A stretch of 64,000 nucleotides of DNA from assembly GCA_910586845.1 (NCBI GenBank), contig CAJUJV010000001.1, positions 83,405-147,404 of the forward strand, read 5' to 3'. Below, one piece after another: positions 26,671 to 34,913 of the stretch. Position numbers and translations under genes: made by a program. Within the stretch, counting starts at the first letter, position 1. Every line of letters begins with the position of its first letter. The notes under the pieces were generated by a model. The model had not been told where the DNA came from. It made no database searches and worked only from the letters and a program-made list of their open reading frames with translations. Source of the stretch: an uncultured Hungatella sp. Its GTDB lineage: Bacteria; Bacillota; Clostridia; Lachnospirales; Lachnospiraceae.

Positions 26671-27618
26671 ATGAAATATATCGACACACTGCGGGAGGGA
26701 ATGCGCATATCCGAGGTTTATCTGTGCAAAAGCAAACAGATCGCGCTGACCAAGGCAGGAAAAGAGTATGGCAATCTGGTGCTTCAGGATAAGACCGGAA
26801 CCATTGACTCCAAGATATGGGATCTCCACTCTCCGGGGGTCAGCAGTTTTGAGACCATGGATTATGTACATGTGGATGCAGATGTAACCGTATTTCAGGG
26901 CTCCAATCAGCTGAATGTGAAGAGGATCCGCAGAGCAGATGAAGGAGAATATGAGGCGGCGGATTATCTTCCGGTGTCTGCCAGGGATATCGGAAAGATG
27001 TATGAGGAGCTGCTCCAGTATGTAAAGAAGATCAAAAATCCGTATCTGAGCAGGCTGGCGGAAAGCTTTTTTACAGATGATCAGGAATTTGCAAAGGCAT
27101 TTCGGTTCCACAGCGCGGCAAAAAGCGTTCATCACGGCTTTGTAGGGGGCCTTTTGGAGCATACTCTGGCAGTCGTGAGGATGTGCTACTATTTTTCAGG
27201 TTATTATCCGATGCTCAACAGAGATCTGCTGCTGACCGCAGCCATGTTCCACGATGTGGGCAAGCTTCGGGAACTGTCCGTATTTCCGGAAAATGATTAC
27301 ACGGACGACGGGCAGCTGCTGGGACATATCCTCATAGGGATCGAGATGGTGACGGAACGGATCCGGCAGATCCCAGGTTTCCCGCCAAGGCTGGAGTCTG
27401 AGCTGAAGCACTGCATCGCGGCTCATCACGGGGAGCTGGAGTACGGGTCTCCCAAGAAGCCTGCCCTCCTGGAAGCCATGGCCCTGAATTTTGCGGACAA
27501 TACAGACGCCAAGATGGAGACCATGATCGAGGCTTTGAGGGCTTCCGGAGACGGAGCAGAATGGGTGGGCTACAACAGGCTTCTGGAGACCAATATCCGC
27601 CGGACCACAGAAGAATAG
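26671..27618 (+). CDS. YhaM-type 3'-5' exoribonuclease (OB-fold plus HD domain)
   Basis: About 315 residues. N-terminal OB-fold nucleic acid-binding domain (LVLQDKTGTIDSKIWD, VNVKRIRR region, to about 105), then an HD phosphohydrolase-type nuclease domain with HHGFVGGLLEHTLAV, MFHDVGKL and AAHHGELEYG supplying metal ligands. Matches Bacillus YhaM, an Mn-dependent 3'-5' exonuclease for RNA and single-stranded DNA. ATG 26671 is chosen because GGAGG ends 8 bases upstream; the ATG at 26656 overlaps that site. Last gene of the HAD / HtrA-like / YhaM run, followed by a hairpin. Confidence 0.88.
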   Translation: MKYIDTLREGMRISEVYLCKSKQIALTKAGKEYGNLVLQDKTGTIDSKIWDLHSPGVSSFETMDYVHVDADVTVFQGSNQLNVKRIRRADEGEYEAADYLPVSARDIGKMYEELLQYVKKIKNPYLSRLAESFFTDDQEFAKAFRFHSAAKSVHHGFVGGLLEHTLAVVRMCYYFSGYYPMLNRDLLLTAAMFHDVGKLRELSVFPENDYTDDGQLLGHILIGIEMVTERIRQIPGFPPRLESELKHCIAAHHGELEYGSPKKPALLEAMALNFADNTDAKMETMIEALRASGDGAEWVGYNRLLETNIRRTTEE

Positions 27619-27637
27619 AGAGACTACAGAGACAGCA

Positions 27638-27667
27638 AAAGCGGAGCCCTGAAAAGGACTCCGCTTT
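27638..27667 (+). terminator. Hairpin after the YhaM gene
   Basis: AAAGCGGAG (27638-27646) pairs with CTCCGCTTT (27659-27667); flanking GACTAC and GTAGTC can extend the structure. Only a weak T-tract follows. Confidence 0.7.
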
Positions 27668-27943
27668 GCCGTAGTCAAATTGTCTGTATGTAAAAAGCAG
27701 GAGGGCCGCTTGAGTTTTTTGTCGGAGCCGGCAACGGTTGCGCGCTGGTTGCCGCCAGCCCCATTAGTATAAGATCTCCGGCCTGCCCGGCAGTTTGTCT
27801 GCCGTGTCTCTGGCCGTTTCATATCTTATCAATGCTATGGTTATATGATACCAGGGAATTATGAATAGAGTTTGTTTATTCCATAAAAGATGTGTAAAAT
27901 TTTGGAATTAATTCTTAAGAAAGAGGGAACAAAGAGGACAGAT
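27668..27943. other. Non-coding stretch before rlmD
   Basis: No convincing gene. One G+C-rich dyad is visible, CGGCAAC (27729-27735) with GTTGCCG (27748-27754). The last ~130 bases turn AT-rich and presumably hold the rlmD promoter, but no clear -35/-10 pair stands out. Confidence 0.5.
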
Positions 27944-29413
27944 ATGGAAATAAAGAAAAATGACCGTTTTGTGGTAAAGATTCAGGACATGAGCGAGGAC
28001 GGGGCAGGCATCGGAAAAATGGATGGCTATATCTGGTTTATCAAGGATACGGTCATCGGCGACGTGGTGGAGGCCGGCGCCATGAAGATGAAGAAGTCCT
28101 ACGGCTTTGCCAGGCTGATCAGGGTGGTGGAACCGTCTGCATCCCGGGTGGAGCCCCGGTGTCCTGTGGCCAGACAGTGCGGCGGCTGCCAGCTTCAGGC
28201 CATGAGCTATGAAGAGCAGCTGCGGTTCAAGGAGAACCGGGTGTACCATAACCTGCTGCGGATCGGAAAATTTGAGAATCTGGTCAGGGTGGGTGAGAAG
28301 AACGGGACAGAAGAGGCAGGTGAGTCCGGCGGCCCGGAGGCAGGTGAGTTTCATACTGTGCCGGGGGCAGAGGACCGGGCTGTGTTTCTGCCGATCATGG
28401 GGATGGAAAACCCGTGGAGGTATCGGAACAAGGCCCAGTTTCCCTTCGGAACGGATCGGGACGGGAAGATCATTACCGGATTTTATGCGGGGAGGACTCA
28501 CACCATCATTCCCCAGGAGGACTGTCTTCTGGGCGTGGAGGAGAACCGGGAGATATTAAGAGTCATAAAGGATTTTATGAACCGGTACCAGATCAGTTCC
28601 TATGACGAGGAACGTCATAGCGGCCTGGTGCGCCATGTGCTGATCCGCAAGGGATTCCGCACCGGGGAACTGATGGTGTGTCTGGTGATCAACGGGAAAA
28701 AGGTGCCGGAGAGCGGAAAACTGACGGCGGAGCTTCTGAAGATCCCGGGCATGACCGGCATCTCCTTTAATATCAATCAGGAGAAGACCAATGTGATCAT
28801 GGGCAGGGAGACCATCCACCTTTACGGCCCCGGCTATATCACGGACTACATCGGCAGCATCCGGTATCAGATCTCTCCCCAGTCTTTCTATCAGGTAAAT
28901 CCGGTGCAGACGGAGAAGCTGTACGGGACGGCTCTGGAGTATGCGGGGCTTACGGGAGGCGAGACTGTGTGGGACCTGTACTGCGGCATCGGAACCATCT
29001 CTCTTTTTCTGGCACAGAAGGCCAAAAAAGTATTCGGAGTGGAGATCGTCCCTCAGGCCATCGACGATGCCCGGCGCAATGCAGAGCTGAACGGCATGGA
29101 AAATGTGGAGTTTTTCGTGGGAAAAGCAGAGGAGGTGCTGCCCCGGGAGTATGAGAAGAGTCAAATTCCCGCGGACGTCATCGTGGTAGACCCGCCCAGG
29201 AAGGGATGTGACCGCCAGTGCCTGGATACGATCATCCGGATGGCGCCGGAGAGGGTGGTGTACGTCAGCTGCGACCCCGGGACCCTGGCAAGGGATCTGA
29301 GATACCTGTGCGACCGGGGGTATGAGCTGAAGAAGGTGCGATGCTGCGATATGTTTGGGTGGGGGGTGCATGTGGAAAGTATCGTGTTGCTTTCAAAACT
29401 TCATACAAAATAG
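27944..29413 (+). CDS. rlmD: 23S rRNA (uracil-5-)-methyltransferase, RlmD/RumA family
   Basis: About 489 residues. An N-terminal TRAM domain (1-60) is followed by the iron-sulfur cysteines C73-x5-C79-x2-C82. The SAM domain has WDLYCGIGTISLFLA, then DPPRKGCD, and the catalytic Cys443 in VYVSCDPGTLARDL. Transfers methyl from SAM to C5 of a 23S rRNA uridine. ATG 27944 (AGAGGA site 5 bases upstream) is preferred to the ATG at 27890. A Gly/Glu-rich insert of about 30 residues (about 112-142) separates the TRAM/cluster half from the central domain. AT-rich foreign-looking DNA begins right after the stop. Confidence 0.92.
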   Translation: MEIKKNDRFVVKIQDMSEDGAGIGKMDGYIWFIKDTVIGDVVEAGAMKMKKSYGFARLIRVVEPSASRVEPRCPVARQCGGCQLQAMSYEEQLRFKENRVYHNLLRIGKFENLVRVGEKNGTEEAGESGGPEAGEFHTVPGAEDRAVFLPIMGMENPWRYRNKAQFPFGTDRDGKIITGFYAGRTHTIIPQEDCLLGVEENREILRVIKDFMNRYQISSYDEERHSGLVRHVLIRKGFRTGELMVCLVINGKKVPESGKLTAELLKIPGMTGISFNINQEKTNVIMGRETIHLYGPGYITDYIGSIRYQISPQSFYQVNPVQTEKLYGTALEYAGLTGGETVWDLYCGIGTISLFLAQKAKKVFGVEIVPQAIDDARRNAELNGMENVEFFVGKAEEVLPREYEKSQIPADVIVVDPPRKGCDRQCLDTIIRMAPERVVYVSCDPGTLARDLRYLCDRGYELKKVRCCDMFGWGVHVESIVLLSKLHTK

Positions 29414-29553
29414 AATATAGAAGTAGAATTGAAAACAAAAAAGAAATTTTAGATGATATAAAACAAGTCTGGAGCATGAAAGATATTGAGAAGCAATTGG
29501 ATGATAAAAGTGCAACGGATGTTGCACAATTTAGAAATGGAGTGTATGAGTGA
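29404..29553 (+). pseudogene. AT-rich coding fragment, unrecognised
   Basis: An open stretch of about 50 codons in a different frame from rlmD, overlapping its last bases, ending at TGA 29551-29553. It reads as a charged helical C-terminus (KKEILDDIKQVWSMKDIEK..., then TDVAQFRNGVYE). There is no start or ribosome site; the apparent ATG lies inside rlmD. Base use is far more AT-rich than the neighbours. I do not recognise the family. It looks like the tail of a gene left by an insertion at the 3' end of rlmD. Confidence 0.5.
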
Positions 29554-29575
29554 ATAACTGGGAAACTATGGAACA

Positions 29576-29698
29576 GAAATCGAATATTCTGGATATTTAG
29601 ACTTCGCAGAGCGTCAGGCGGAACGTGAACAGGCAATGACCATGAAAGATTGGGCGGAACATTTAGATCGTATTCTTACAATGACTGATAAGAAATGA
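29576..29698 (+). pseudogene. C-terminal fragment of a RhuM-like virulence protein
   Basis: Forty codons ending at TGA 29696-29698, reading EIEYSGYLDFAERQ, AEREQAMTMKDWAEHLD and RILTMTDKK. The LDFAE...R...MTMxDWAxxLD pattern is the C-terminal signature of RhuM family proteins, which are ~330 residues and often travel in accessory islands beside restriction systems. A TAA in frame just upstream and the absence of the rest show it is a remnant. Confidence 0.65.
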
Positions 29699-29777
29699 TA
29701 AAATATATGATTTAACTTTGGACAACGATAATCATGTTGAGACGGTTGTCTTTCCCTAAATCCTTTATAATGGTCAT

Positions 29778-29899
29778 ACCTGCTGAAAGTTTCACAAGGG
29801 ACGGAAGGCAGGTTGGAGACATCAGCGAGAGCGAGTGAACACTCCCTATTTGGAGGATACGCACCTTCGGGACGGGTTTAATTCAGGTTAGACCGGTGC
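29778..29899 (+). other. Unexplained structured non-coding segment
   Basis: Between the RhuM fragment and the FecR-domain gene is a G+C-richer block with nested dyads: ACCTGC (29778-29783) with GCAGGT (29808-29813); CTCC/GGAG around 29842-29854; GCACC (29861-29865) with GGTGC (29895-29899) enclosing GGTTTAA (29875-29881) with TTAGACC (29888-29894). There is no T run and no reading frame. It could be an RNA gene, a mobile-element end, or part of a leader. I cannot match it to a known family by eye. Confidence 0.4.
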
Positions 29900-29988
29900 C
29901 AAAACCATCAAAGTCACTTGTAATCTCATATATAATGTTATAAAATAATTCCTGAAATGACAAAGATCGGACAAAGGAGCGGTCAGAA

Positions 29989-30738
29989 ATGAAGAAAAAA
30001 CATATTTTCGTATATTGTATAGCTGTGGCTGCTGTATTTTGTATGGCGGCCTGCGGCGGCGGGAAAAAGACGGCGGCCTCCATGCACCTGGTCAGGACCG
30101 AGGGGGCGGTGCAGGTAGATGACGAAAAAGGAAAATCCGTAGAGATCATGGAAAATCTCGGCCTGTACAGCGGCTATGGGGTAATTACCCGGGCGGCAAG
30201 CTACGGGTGGATCAATTTAGACGATGTCAAGCTGGCTAAAATGGACCAGGAAAGTGAAGTGGAAATTGTAAAGGAGGACAAGCTTCTGGAGATCAACGTC
30301 TCTTCCGGCAGTCTGTTTTTTAATGTCACCGAACCGCTGGCAGAGGATGAGACCATGAATATCCGCACCTCCACCATGTTTGTGGGCATCCGGGGTACCT
30401 GCGGCTGGGTGGAGACAGAGACGGAAGATGTGATGAATGCCTATCTGCTGAAAGGGCAGGTGGAGTGTACTATCGTTGATGAAAAGGGCAACATTCTGGC
30501 CTCTGCCATGCTGGATGCGGGACAGACCGCCAGGATGGAGTATGACGGAAAAGACGCTTCCATTACTGTAGAAAAATTCAGCGATATTCCCGATTTTGTG
30601 GCAGAGGAAATCGATGATGATGATATTGACCCGAGTTTGCTTGAGACAACTCCGCCGGAGACGGAAACAGAGCCAGAATCGGAGACGGAAACAGAGGAAG
30701 AGTCGGATGACGGGGATGTGATTTATTTCGGGCTGTGA
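29989..30738 (+). CDS. FecR-domain lipoprotein
   Basis: 249 residues. Signal peptide with lipobox MAAC, lipidated Cys22. The mature part carries a FecR-type domain: HLVRTEGAVQVDD, YSGYGVITRAASYGWINLDD, then LEINVSSGSLFFNV, MNIRTSTMFVGIRGTCGWVE and an ALLDAGQ-like end (SAMLDAGQTARM). The tail is acidic and Thr/Glu/Ser-rich. FecR-like domains sense or bind ligands outside the membrane, but in Firmicutes their role is mostly unknown. First gene of the accessory exported-protein cluster. Confidence 0.82.
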   Translation: MKKKHIFVYCIAVAAVFCMAACGGGKKTAASMHLVRTEGAVQVDDEKGKSVEIMENLGLYSGYGVITRAASYGWINLDDVKLAKMDQESEVEIVKEDKLLEINVSSGSLFFNVTEPLAEDETMNIRTSTMFVGIRGTCGWVETETEDVMNAYLLKGQVECTIVDEKGNILASAMLDAGQTARMEYDGKDASITVEKFSDIPDFVAEEIDDDDIDPSLLETTPPETETEPESETETEEESDDGDVIYFGL

Positions 30739-30812
30739 GTATGAGATCTGAAAAGAGAGAGGCCTGCAGATGTCTGTAGGTTTTGATCTTTCAAAAGGAG
30801 AACAAAGACCCA

Positions 30813-31349
30813 ATGAAAAATCTGTATCTGATCGGCGGCACCATGGGAGCGGGCAAGACCACGGTGTGCCGTATATTGAAACAAAGATCAGACCGCTGTG
30901 TTTTCCTGGACGGAGACTGGTGCTGGGACATGCAGCCCTTTCAGGTGACTCCGGAAACCAGGAAAATGGTAATGGAGAATATCATTTTTCTCCTGAACAA
31001 TTTTCTTCGCTGTCCCGCATATGAAAATATACTTTTCTGCTGGGTCATGCATGAACAGAAGATCATTGATGATATTCTGGCAGGTCTGGACACGTCCGGG
31101 TGCCGGGTGAGGAGTATTTCTCTGGTGCTCAGTGAAAAAGCTCTCAGAGAGAGGCTGCAGAGAGATGTGGCGGCAGGCATCCGAACCGGGGATATTATCT
31201 CCAGGAGTCTGGAACGGCTTCCGATGTATGATCGTCTGGATACGGAGAAAATCGATGTGTCGGACCTTTCGCCGGAACAGACGGCAGAACGGATCATGAA
31301 GTATGGACAGAACGGCGGTATTGGCCAGGAAAAGGAGCAGAAAATATGA
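30813..31349 (+). CDS. P-loop nucleotide kinase-like protein (AAA_33 type)
   Basis: About 178 residues. Walker A is LIGGTMGAGKTTVC near the N-terminus, then FLDGDWCWDM, a lid-like region with R residues (LRERLQRDVAAGIRTGDII) and a C-terminal helix. This resembles small-molecule kinases or nucleotide kinases of the AAA_33 group; the substrate is not identifiable. ATG 30813 follows an AAAGGAG site 11 bases away; the TTG at 30783 lies upstream of that site. It overlaps the next gene by four bases (ATGA), so its product and the phosphodiesterase fusion are translationally coupled and probably act on related phosphorylated compounds. Confidence 0.7.
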   Translation: MKNLYLIGGTMGAGKTTVCRILKQRSDRCVFLDGDWCWDMQPFQVTPETRKMVMENIIFLLNNFLRCPAYENILFCWVMHEQKIIDDILAGLDTSGCRVRSISLVLSEKALRERLQRDVAAGIRTGDIISRSLERLPMYDRLDTEKIDVSDLSPEQTAERIMKYGQNGGIGQEKEQKI

Positions 31350-33535
31350 AAGAGCAGAGTGAGATCATGAAAACAGAATCTTTAAATTTAAAGCCGGGCT
31401 TTTGCACGGCTCTGGCAGACGGAGTCATGGTGCCGGATTCCCCCTGTCACATGGCTACGGAGGAATTTTACAGAGCGGTTCCGGGCAGCAGGATCCACCT
31501 GTGCAGGGAGGGCTTTGTATTTGCTCCGGCTATATTTTCCATGGAACGGGATCCGAAGTATATCTATACTTATGATTATCAGCCGGAGGAGAACTGGTCT
31601 ACGTACACCGGGAATCTGACTCCGGACAGCTATCAGAAGGAAGACTATATCTTTCAGGAAGACTGCTGGTTCCGGCTCTGTGTCAGGAGGGAAGACAAAG
31701 AAGTGCTGACAGAGGAGGACCGGGGGCAGGCCGGAGAACTGGCGGTGCTGATCGGAGAGCCTGTGGCATATAAGGAAAAATCGTGTCTCAGGGATGAGGC
31801 AGAGGCAGTTATCCGGAGAATAAAGGACCGGGAAAGCCCTGGAGCCCTGAAGCTCTGTATCCTGACAGACACCCACTATACGGTCAACGGCAACTGGGAT
31901 GACACGGTATACAGTATCAGAAAAGTGGCGGAACATGCAGGATATGATGCCATTGTCCATCTGGGAGACCTGACAGACGGCATGATGTCCAAAGAGACTA
32001 CATCCAAATATGTCCGCAGGATCATGGATGATCTGAGGACGTGCGGAGTCCCGCTGTATATTGCCCTGGGAAATCATGACAATAATTATTTCCGGAACAG
32101 GCCCAATACCTTTACTCTGGAGGAGATGAGAGAGCTCTATCATCTCTGCGGAGACGGGGATGACAGAGAAGACGGGGCTCACATTCCGGAGACGGACAGG
32201 AGTTTCAGTTACTATGTAGATATGCCGGAACACGGCATCCGGATGATTTTTCTCTCGTCCTTTGACGACAGGGCGCCTGTGAGGTACGGCTATACGGACC
32301 GGCAGATCGCATGGCTGAAAAAAACTCTGTACAGCGCACCGGAGGGAACCGGATTCCTGGTTTTTTCCCACGACGGCCCCCTGGCCCGGCTGGATATCTG
32401 GAGCTTCTATATGTTCAACGGAGACAGGCTGCTGAAACTTCTGGAGGAGTGCAACAGCTGCAATGAGTATCAGGTCATCGGATTTTTCTATGGACATACC
32501 CATGGGGATTATATATTCAGGGAATGCAGTTTCCCGGTGGTCTCCATCGGCTGTTCCAAGCTGGAATGTCTGCCTCCGGACAGGATGCCTCCGGGCGCTG
32601 TGGCCCATATGAGAGAGGCGGATACCCGGACCCAGGAGCTGTGGGACAGCGTGCTCATTGACCGGGAGGGAGAAACTATCCATATGATCCGTTTCGGAGC
32701 CGGCCAGGACAGGGAGATCTCTTTTAAAAAGAAGAAAGAAACTTTCAGCGGCCGGACGGCGGCCATCCGGGCCGGGAGAAAACCCAGGATCTGGGCGCAC
32801 CGGGGAGCCAGCGGCCATGCTCCCGAAAACACCCTTCCTGCATTTGAACTGGCTTACAGGCAGGGAGCCGACGGCATCGAACTGGATGTGCAGCTGTCGA
32901 AGGATGGGGTGCCGGTGGTGATTCATGACGAACAGGTGGACCGGGTCAGCGACGGTACAGGCTGGGTGAAAGACTATACTCTGGAGGAGCTTAAAACTCT
33001 GAATGTAAATAAACACTTTCCCTCATACGGCAGAGTGGAGATCCCCACTCTGGCGGAGGTCTATGATCTGGTGAGAAAGACCGAGCTGACGGTGAATCTT
33101 GAATTAAAGAACGGCCGGATTTTTTATAAAGGCCTGGAAGAGCTGGTGCTGAAGCTGGCAGAGGAGAAAGGTCTGAAAGACAGGATCCTCTACTCATCTT
33201 TTAACCATTATTCCATAAGAAGGCTGCAGCGGCTGGCCCCGGGAGTCAGGACAGGTTTTCTCTACGATGAAAGATTTCTGGACATGGCGGAGTACGGAGC
33301 CAGGTTCGGAGTTTATGCCCTCCATCCGTCTGTGCGGCAGGTGTGTCTGGATCTGGAGGAAGCCGAAGCCATGGCAGGGAAGGATGGTTTGACAGAGTAT
33401 GGAGATTTTATCAGACAATGCCATGAGAGGCAGATTCTGGTCCATGTGTGGGGCGTTAACGATGAGGCTGATTTTGAGAAGATGAAAGCTCTGGGAGCAG
33501 ATGCGGTCATAACAGATTTTGTGGAGAGAGGGTAA
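31346..33535 (+). CDS. Metallophosphoesterase - glycerophosphodiester phosphodiesterase fusion
   Basis: 729 residues, three parts. About 1-165 is an unassigned domain. About 168-460 is a calcineurin-type metallophosphoesterase with LTDTHY, GDLTDG (about 207), GNHDNN (about 242), FSHDG (about 341) and GHTHGD (about 383), giving a full two-metal site. About 480-729 is a GDPD domain with AHRGASGHAPENT, GIELDVQLSKDG, VVIHDE and an ENLELKN-like NLELKNG, ending in ADAVITDF. GDPD enzymes split glycerophosphodiesters into alcohol and glycerol 3-phosphate. No signal peptide, so cytosolic. The fusion suggests sequential attack on a phosphodiester and its monoester product. Confidence 0.88.
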   Translation: MKEQSEIMKTESLNLKPGFCTALADGVMVPDSPCHMATEEFYRAVPGSRIHLCREGFVFAPAIFSMERDPKYIYTYDYQPEENWSTYTGNLTPDSYQKEDYIFQEDCWFRLCVRREDKEVLTEEDRGQAGELAVLIGEPVAYKEKSCLRDEAEAVIRRIKDRESPGALKLCILTDTHYTVNGNWDDTVYSIRKVAEHAGYDAIVHLGDLTDGMMSKETTSKYVRRIMDDLRTCGVPLYIALGNHDNNYFRNRPNTFTLEEMRELYHLCGDGDDREDGAHIPETDRSFSYYVDMPEHGIRMIFLSSFDDRAPVRYGYTDRQIAWLKKTLYSAPEGTGFLVFSHDGPLARLDIWSFYMFNGDRLLKLLEECNSCNEYQVIGFFYGHTHGDYIFRECSFPVVSIGCSKLECLPPDRMPPGAVAHMREADTRTQELWDSVLIDREGETIHMIRFGAGQDREISFKKKKETFSGRTAAIRAGRKPRIWAHRGASGHAPENTLPAFELAYRQGADGIELDVQLSKDGVPVVIHDEQVDRVSDGTGWVKDYTLEELKTLNVNKHFPSYGRVEIPTLAEVYDLVRKTELTVNLELKNGRIFYKGLEELVLKLAEEKGLKDRILYSSFNHYSIRRLQRLAPGVRTGFLYDERFLDMAEYGARFGVYALHPSVRQVCLDLEEAEAMAGKDGLTEYGDFIRQCHERQILVHVWGVNDEADFEKMKALGADAVITDFVERG

Positions 33536-33541
33536 AAAGGG

Positions 33542-34765
33542 ATGAAAAAGGGAACAATGATCTTCATGATCCTGGCCGGGGGGATTCTCGGGGCGTGCGG
33601 AGGGAAACAGGATCAGATACAGGAAACGGGCCAAAGCGGTGAGACAGGTACTTCGGAGATTGTGATCGAGATTTCCGGGGACAGACAGGAGACAGAAAGG
33701 ACACGGGCTTCGGAGTCAGACTCCGGGGCAGGCCGGGAAACTGCAGAGACGGAGGTTTCGGATCAGGAAGAAACGGATGCCGGGGATGGGCGTATCGCCG
33801 GCCAGACATTTGAGGTAGAGCTGAGCGAGTATGAGGGAAAGGTACTGTTTGTTCCTTATGCCCCGTCAGAAGAAAATCCTGATTTTCATATGGAGATTAT
33901 TCAGGATGAGAAGATTCTCACAACAATACCGGGCTATGTTCCGGAGAAACTGGCAGGGGAAGACTTTGTCAGCCTGGATGCAGTGTCTTTTTATGATATG
34001 AACTATGACGGCTTTACGGATCTTGTGCTGATCGAGACCTACGGGAATACAAGTTTTGCTGCAGTGTATTATGGATTTGATAAAGAAGCAGAGGAGGATT
34101 ATGATCAGTATTTTTCTCCCCGGTGGGATCTGTCGGAAGCTATAACCAGAGAGGCTTTGGTCCTGTCTGTTCCGGGGATCCGTGATCTGATGTCAGGAGG
34201 CAAAAAAAACGGGCAGTTTGCCGATTATAAGGAGGCCTATGAGGCCGTTGCCAGGCTGTGCCGCTTGGACGGAGGCGATGAGATCACATACAGTCTGGTT
34301 TATTTTGACGAGGACCAGATTCCGGAGCTGGCGGCGGACCAGAAGGGCTATTATATAAGTCTGTACACTTATAAGGACGGAACCGTCTCCGTGCTCATGG
34401 ATAAATGGAGCTATGGAGCCATGGGAAATGCAGGCTATGAGTATGCTCCGGGAAAGAACAGTCTGAGAAATTACAACACGGATTATGCAGGAGCGATCTT
34501 ACATACCACGTACATGTCAAAGACAGAGAAGAATACTCTGGAAACCAGGGCCCGGATCGACATCTATAATTTTGATGATGTTAATGGGAACGGAATTCCG
34601 GATGAGAATGAGACAGGCTCCATGGGTTTGTACAGCAAGATTTATGTCAACGGAGAGGAAGCCGCAGATGAGGAATGGAAGACATATGATATGGGTGAGT
34701 ATGAAATCCTGACAGGAGATATGTCTTTTGAAGAGCTGAAGATAAAACTTTCAGGAGAAAATTAG
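33542..34765 (+). CDS. Lipoprotein with FG-GAP/VCBS-like calcium motifs
   Basis: 407 residues. Signal peptide and lipobox LGAC (Cys19), then a disordered Glu/Thr/Ser linker to about residue 85. The folded part contains DMNYDGFTDLVLIE and DDVNGNGIPDENE, DxNxDG-type calcium loops as in FG-GAP/VCBS and dockerin-like repeats. Function unknown; likely surface exposed. It begins 6 bases after the phosphodiesterase stop and is followed within one base by a micro-ORF. Confidence 0.72.
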   Translation: MKKGTMIFMILAGGILGACGGKQDQIQETGQSGETGTSEIVIEISGDRQETERTRASESDSGAGRETAETEVSDQEETDAGDGRIAGQTFEVELSEYEGKVLFVPYAPSEENPDFHMEIIQDEKILTTIPGYVPEKLAGEDFVSLDAVSFYDMNYDGFTDLVLIETYGNTSFAAVYYGFDKEAEEDYDQYFSPRWDLSEAITREALVLSVPGIRDLMSGGKKNGQFADYKEAYEAVARLCRLDGGDEITYSLVYFDEDQIPELAADQKGYYISLYTYKDGTVSVLMDKWSYGAMGNAGYEYAPGKNSLRNYNTDYAGAILHTTYMSKTEKNTLETRARIDIYNFDDVNGNGIPDENETGSMGLYSKIYVNGEEAADEEWKTYDMGEYEILTGDMSFEELKIKLSGEN

Positions 34766-34766
34766 C

Positions 34767-34913
34767 ATGTACGGCATCGTCTGTACACAGATCGTGGCGG
34801 ATGTCTGTACAGTGGCGGCTTCCTTTTATGTGTACCGGCGGTTTGTGGCTTCCATGGCAGAGACAGATGCTAAAAATTCAGAAAAGGAAGGGAGTCCGGG
34901 ATGGAAAAAATAG
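34767..34913 (+). CDS. 48-residue micro-ORF resembling the end of a MATE transporter
   Basis: ATG one base after the previous stop, with AGGAG 9 bases upstream, reading MYGIVCTQIVADVCTVAASF then YVYRRFVASM and a polar tail. One hydrophobic helix. The GIVxxQxxADVxTVxxSFYVYRR pattern is like the last helix of MATE-family exporters, so it may be a leftover C-terminus now translated on its own, or a genuine small membrane peptide. It overlaps the next gene's first 13 bases. Confidence 0.4.
   Translation: MYGIVCTQIVADVCTVAASFYVYRRFVASMAETDAKNSEKEGSPGWKK

Noticed and set aside
27690..27830. Small gene in the G+C-rich stretch before rlmD
   Set aside because: Frames lack ribosome sites and recognisable sequence; only dyads are seen.
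29875..29899. tRNA or tmRNA T-arm
   Set aside because: The GGTTTAATTC stretch lacks the canonical TTCRA loop, and no acceptor stem or CCA partner is present.
31388..33016. 542-codon minus-strand frame opposite the phosphoesterase fusion
   Set aside because: The plus frame carries complete metal-binding motifs; the minus frame has no family features.
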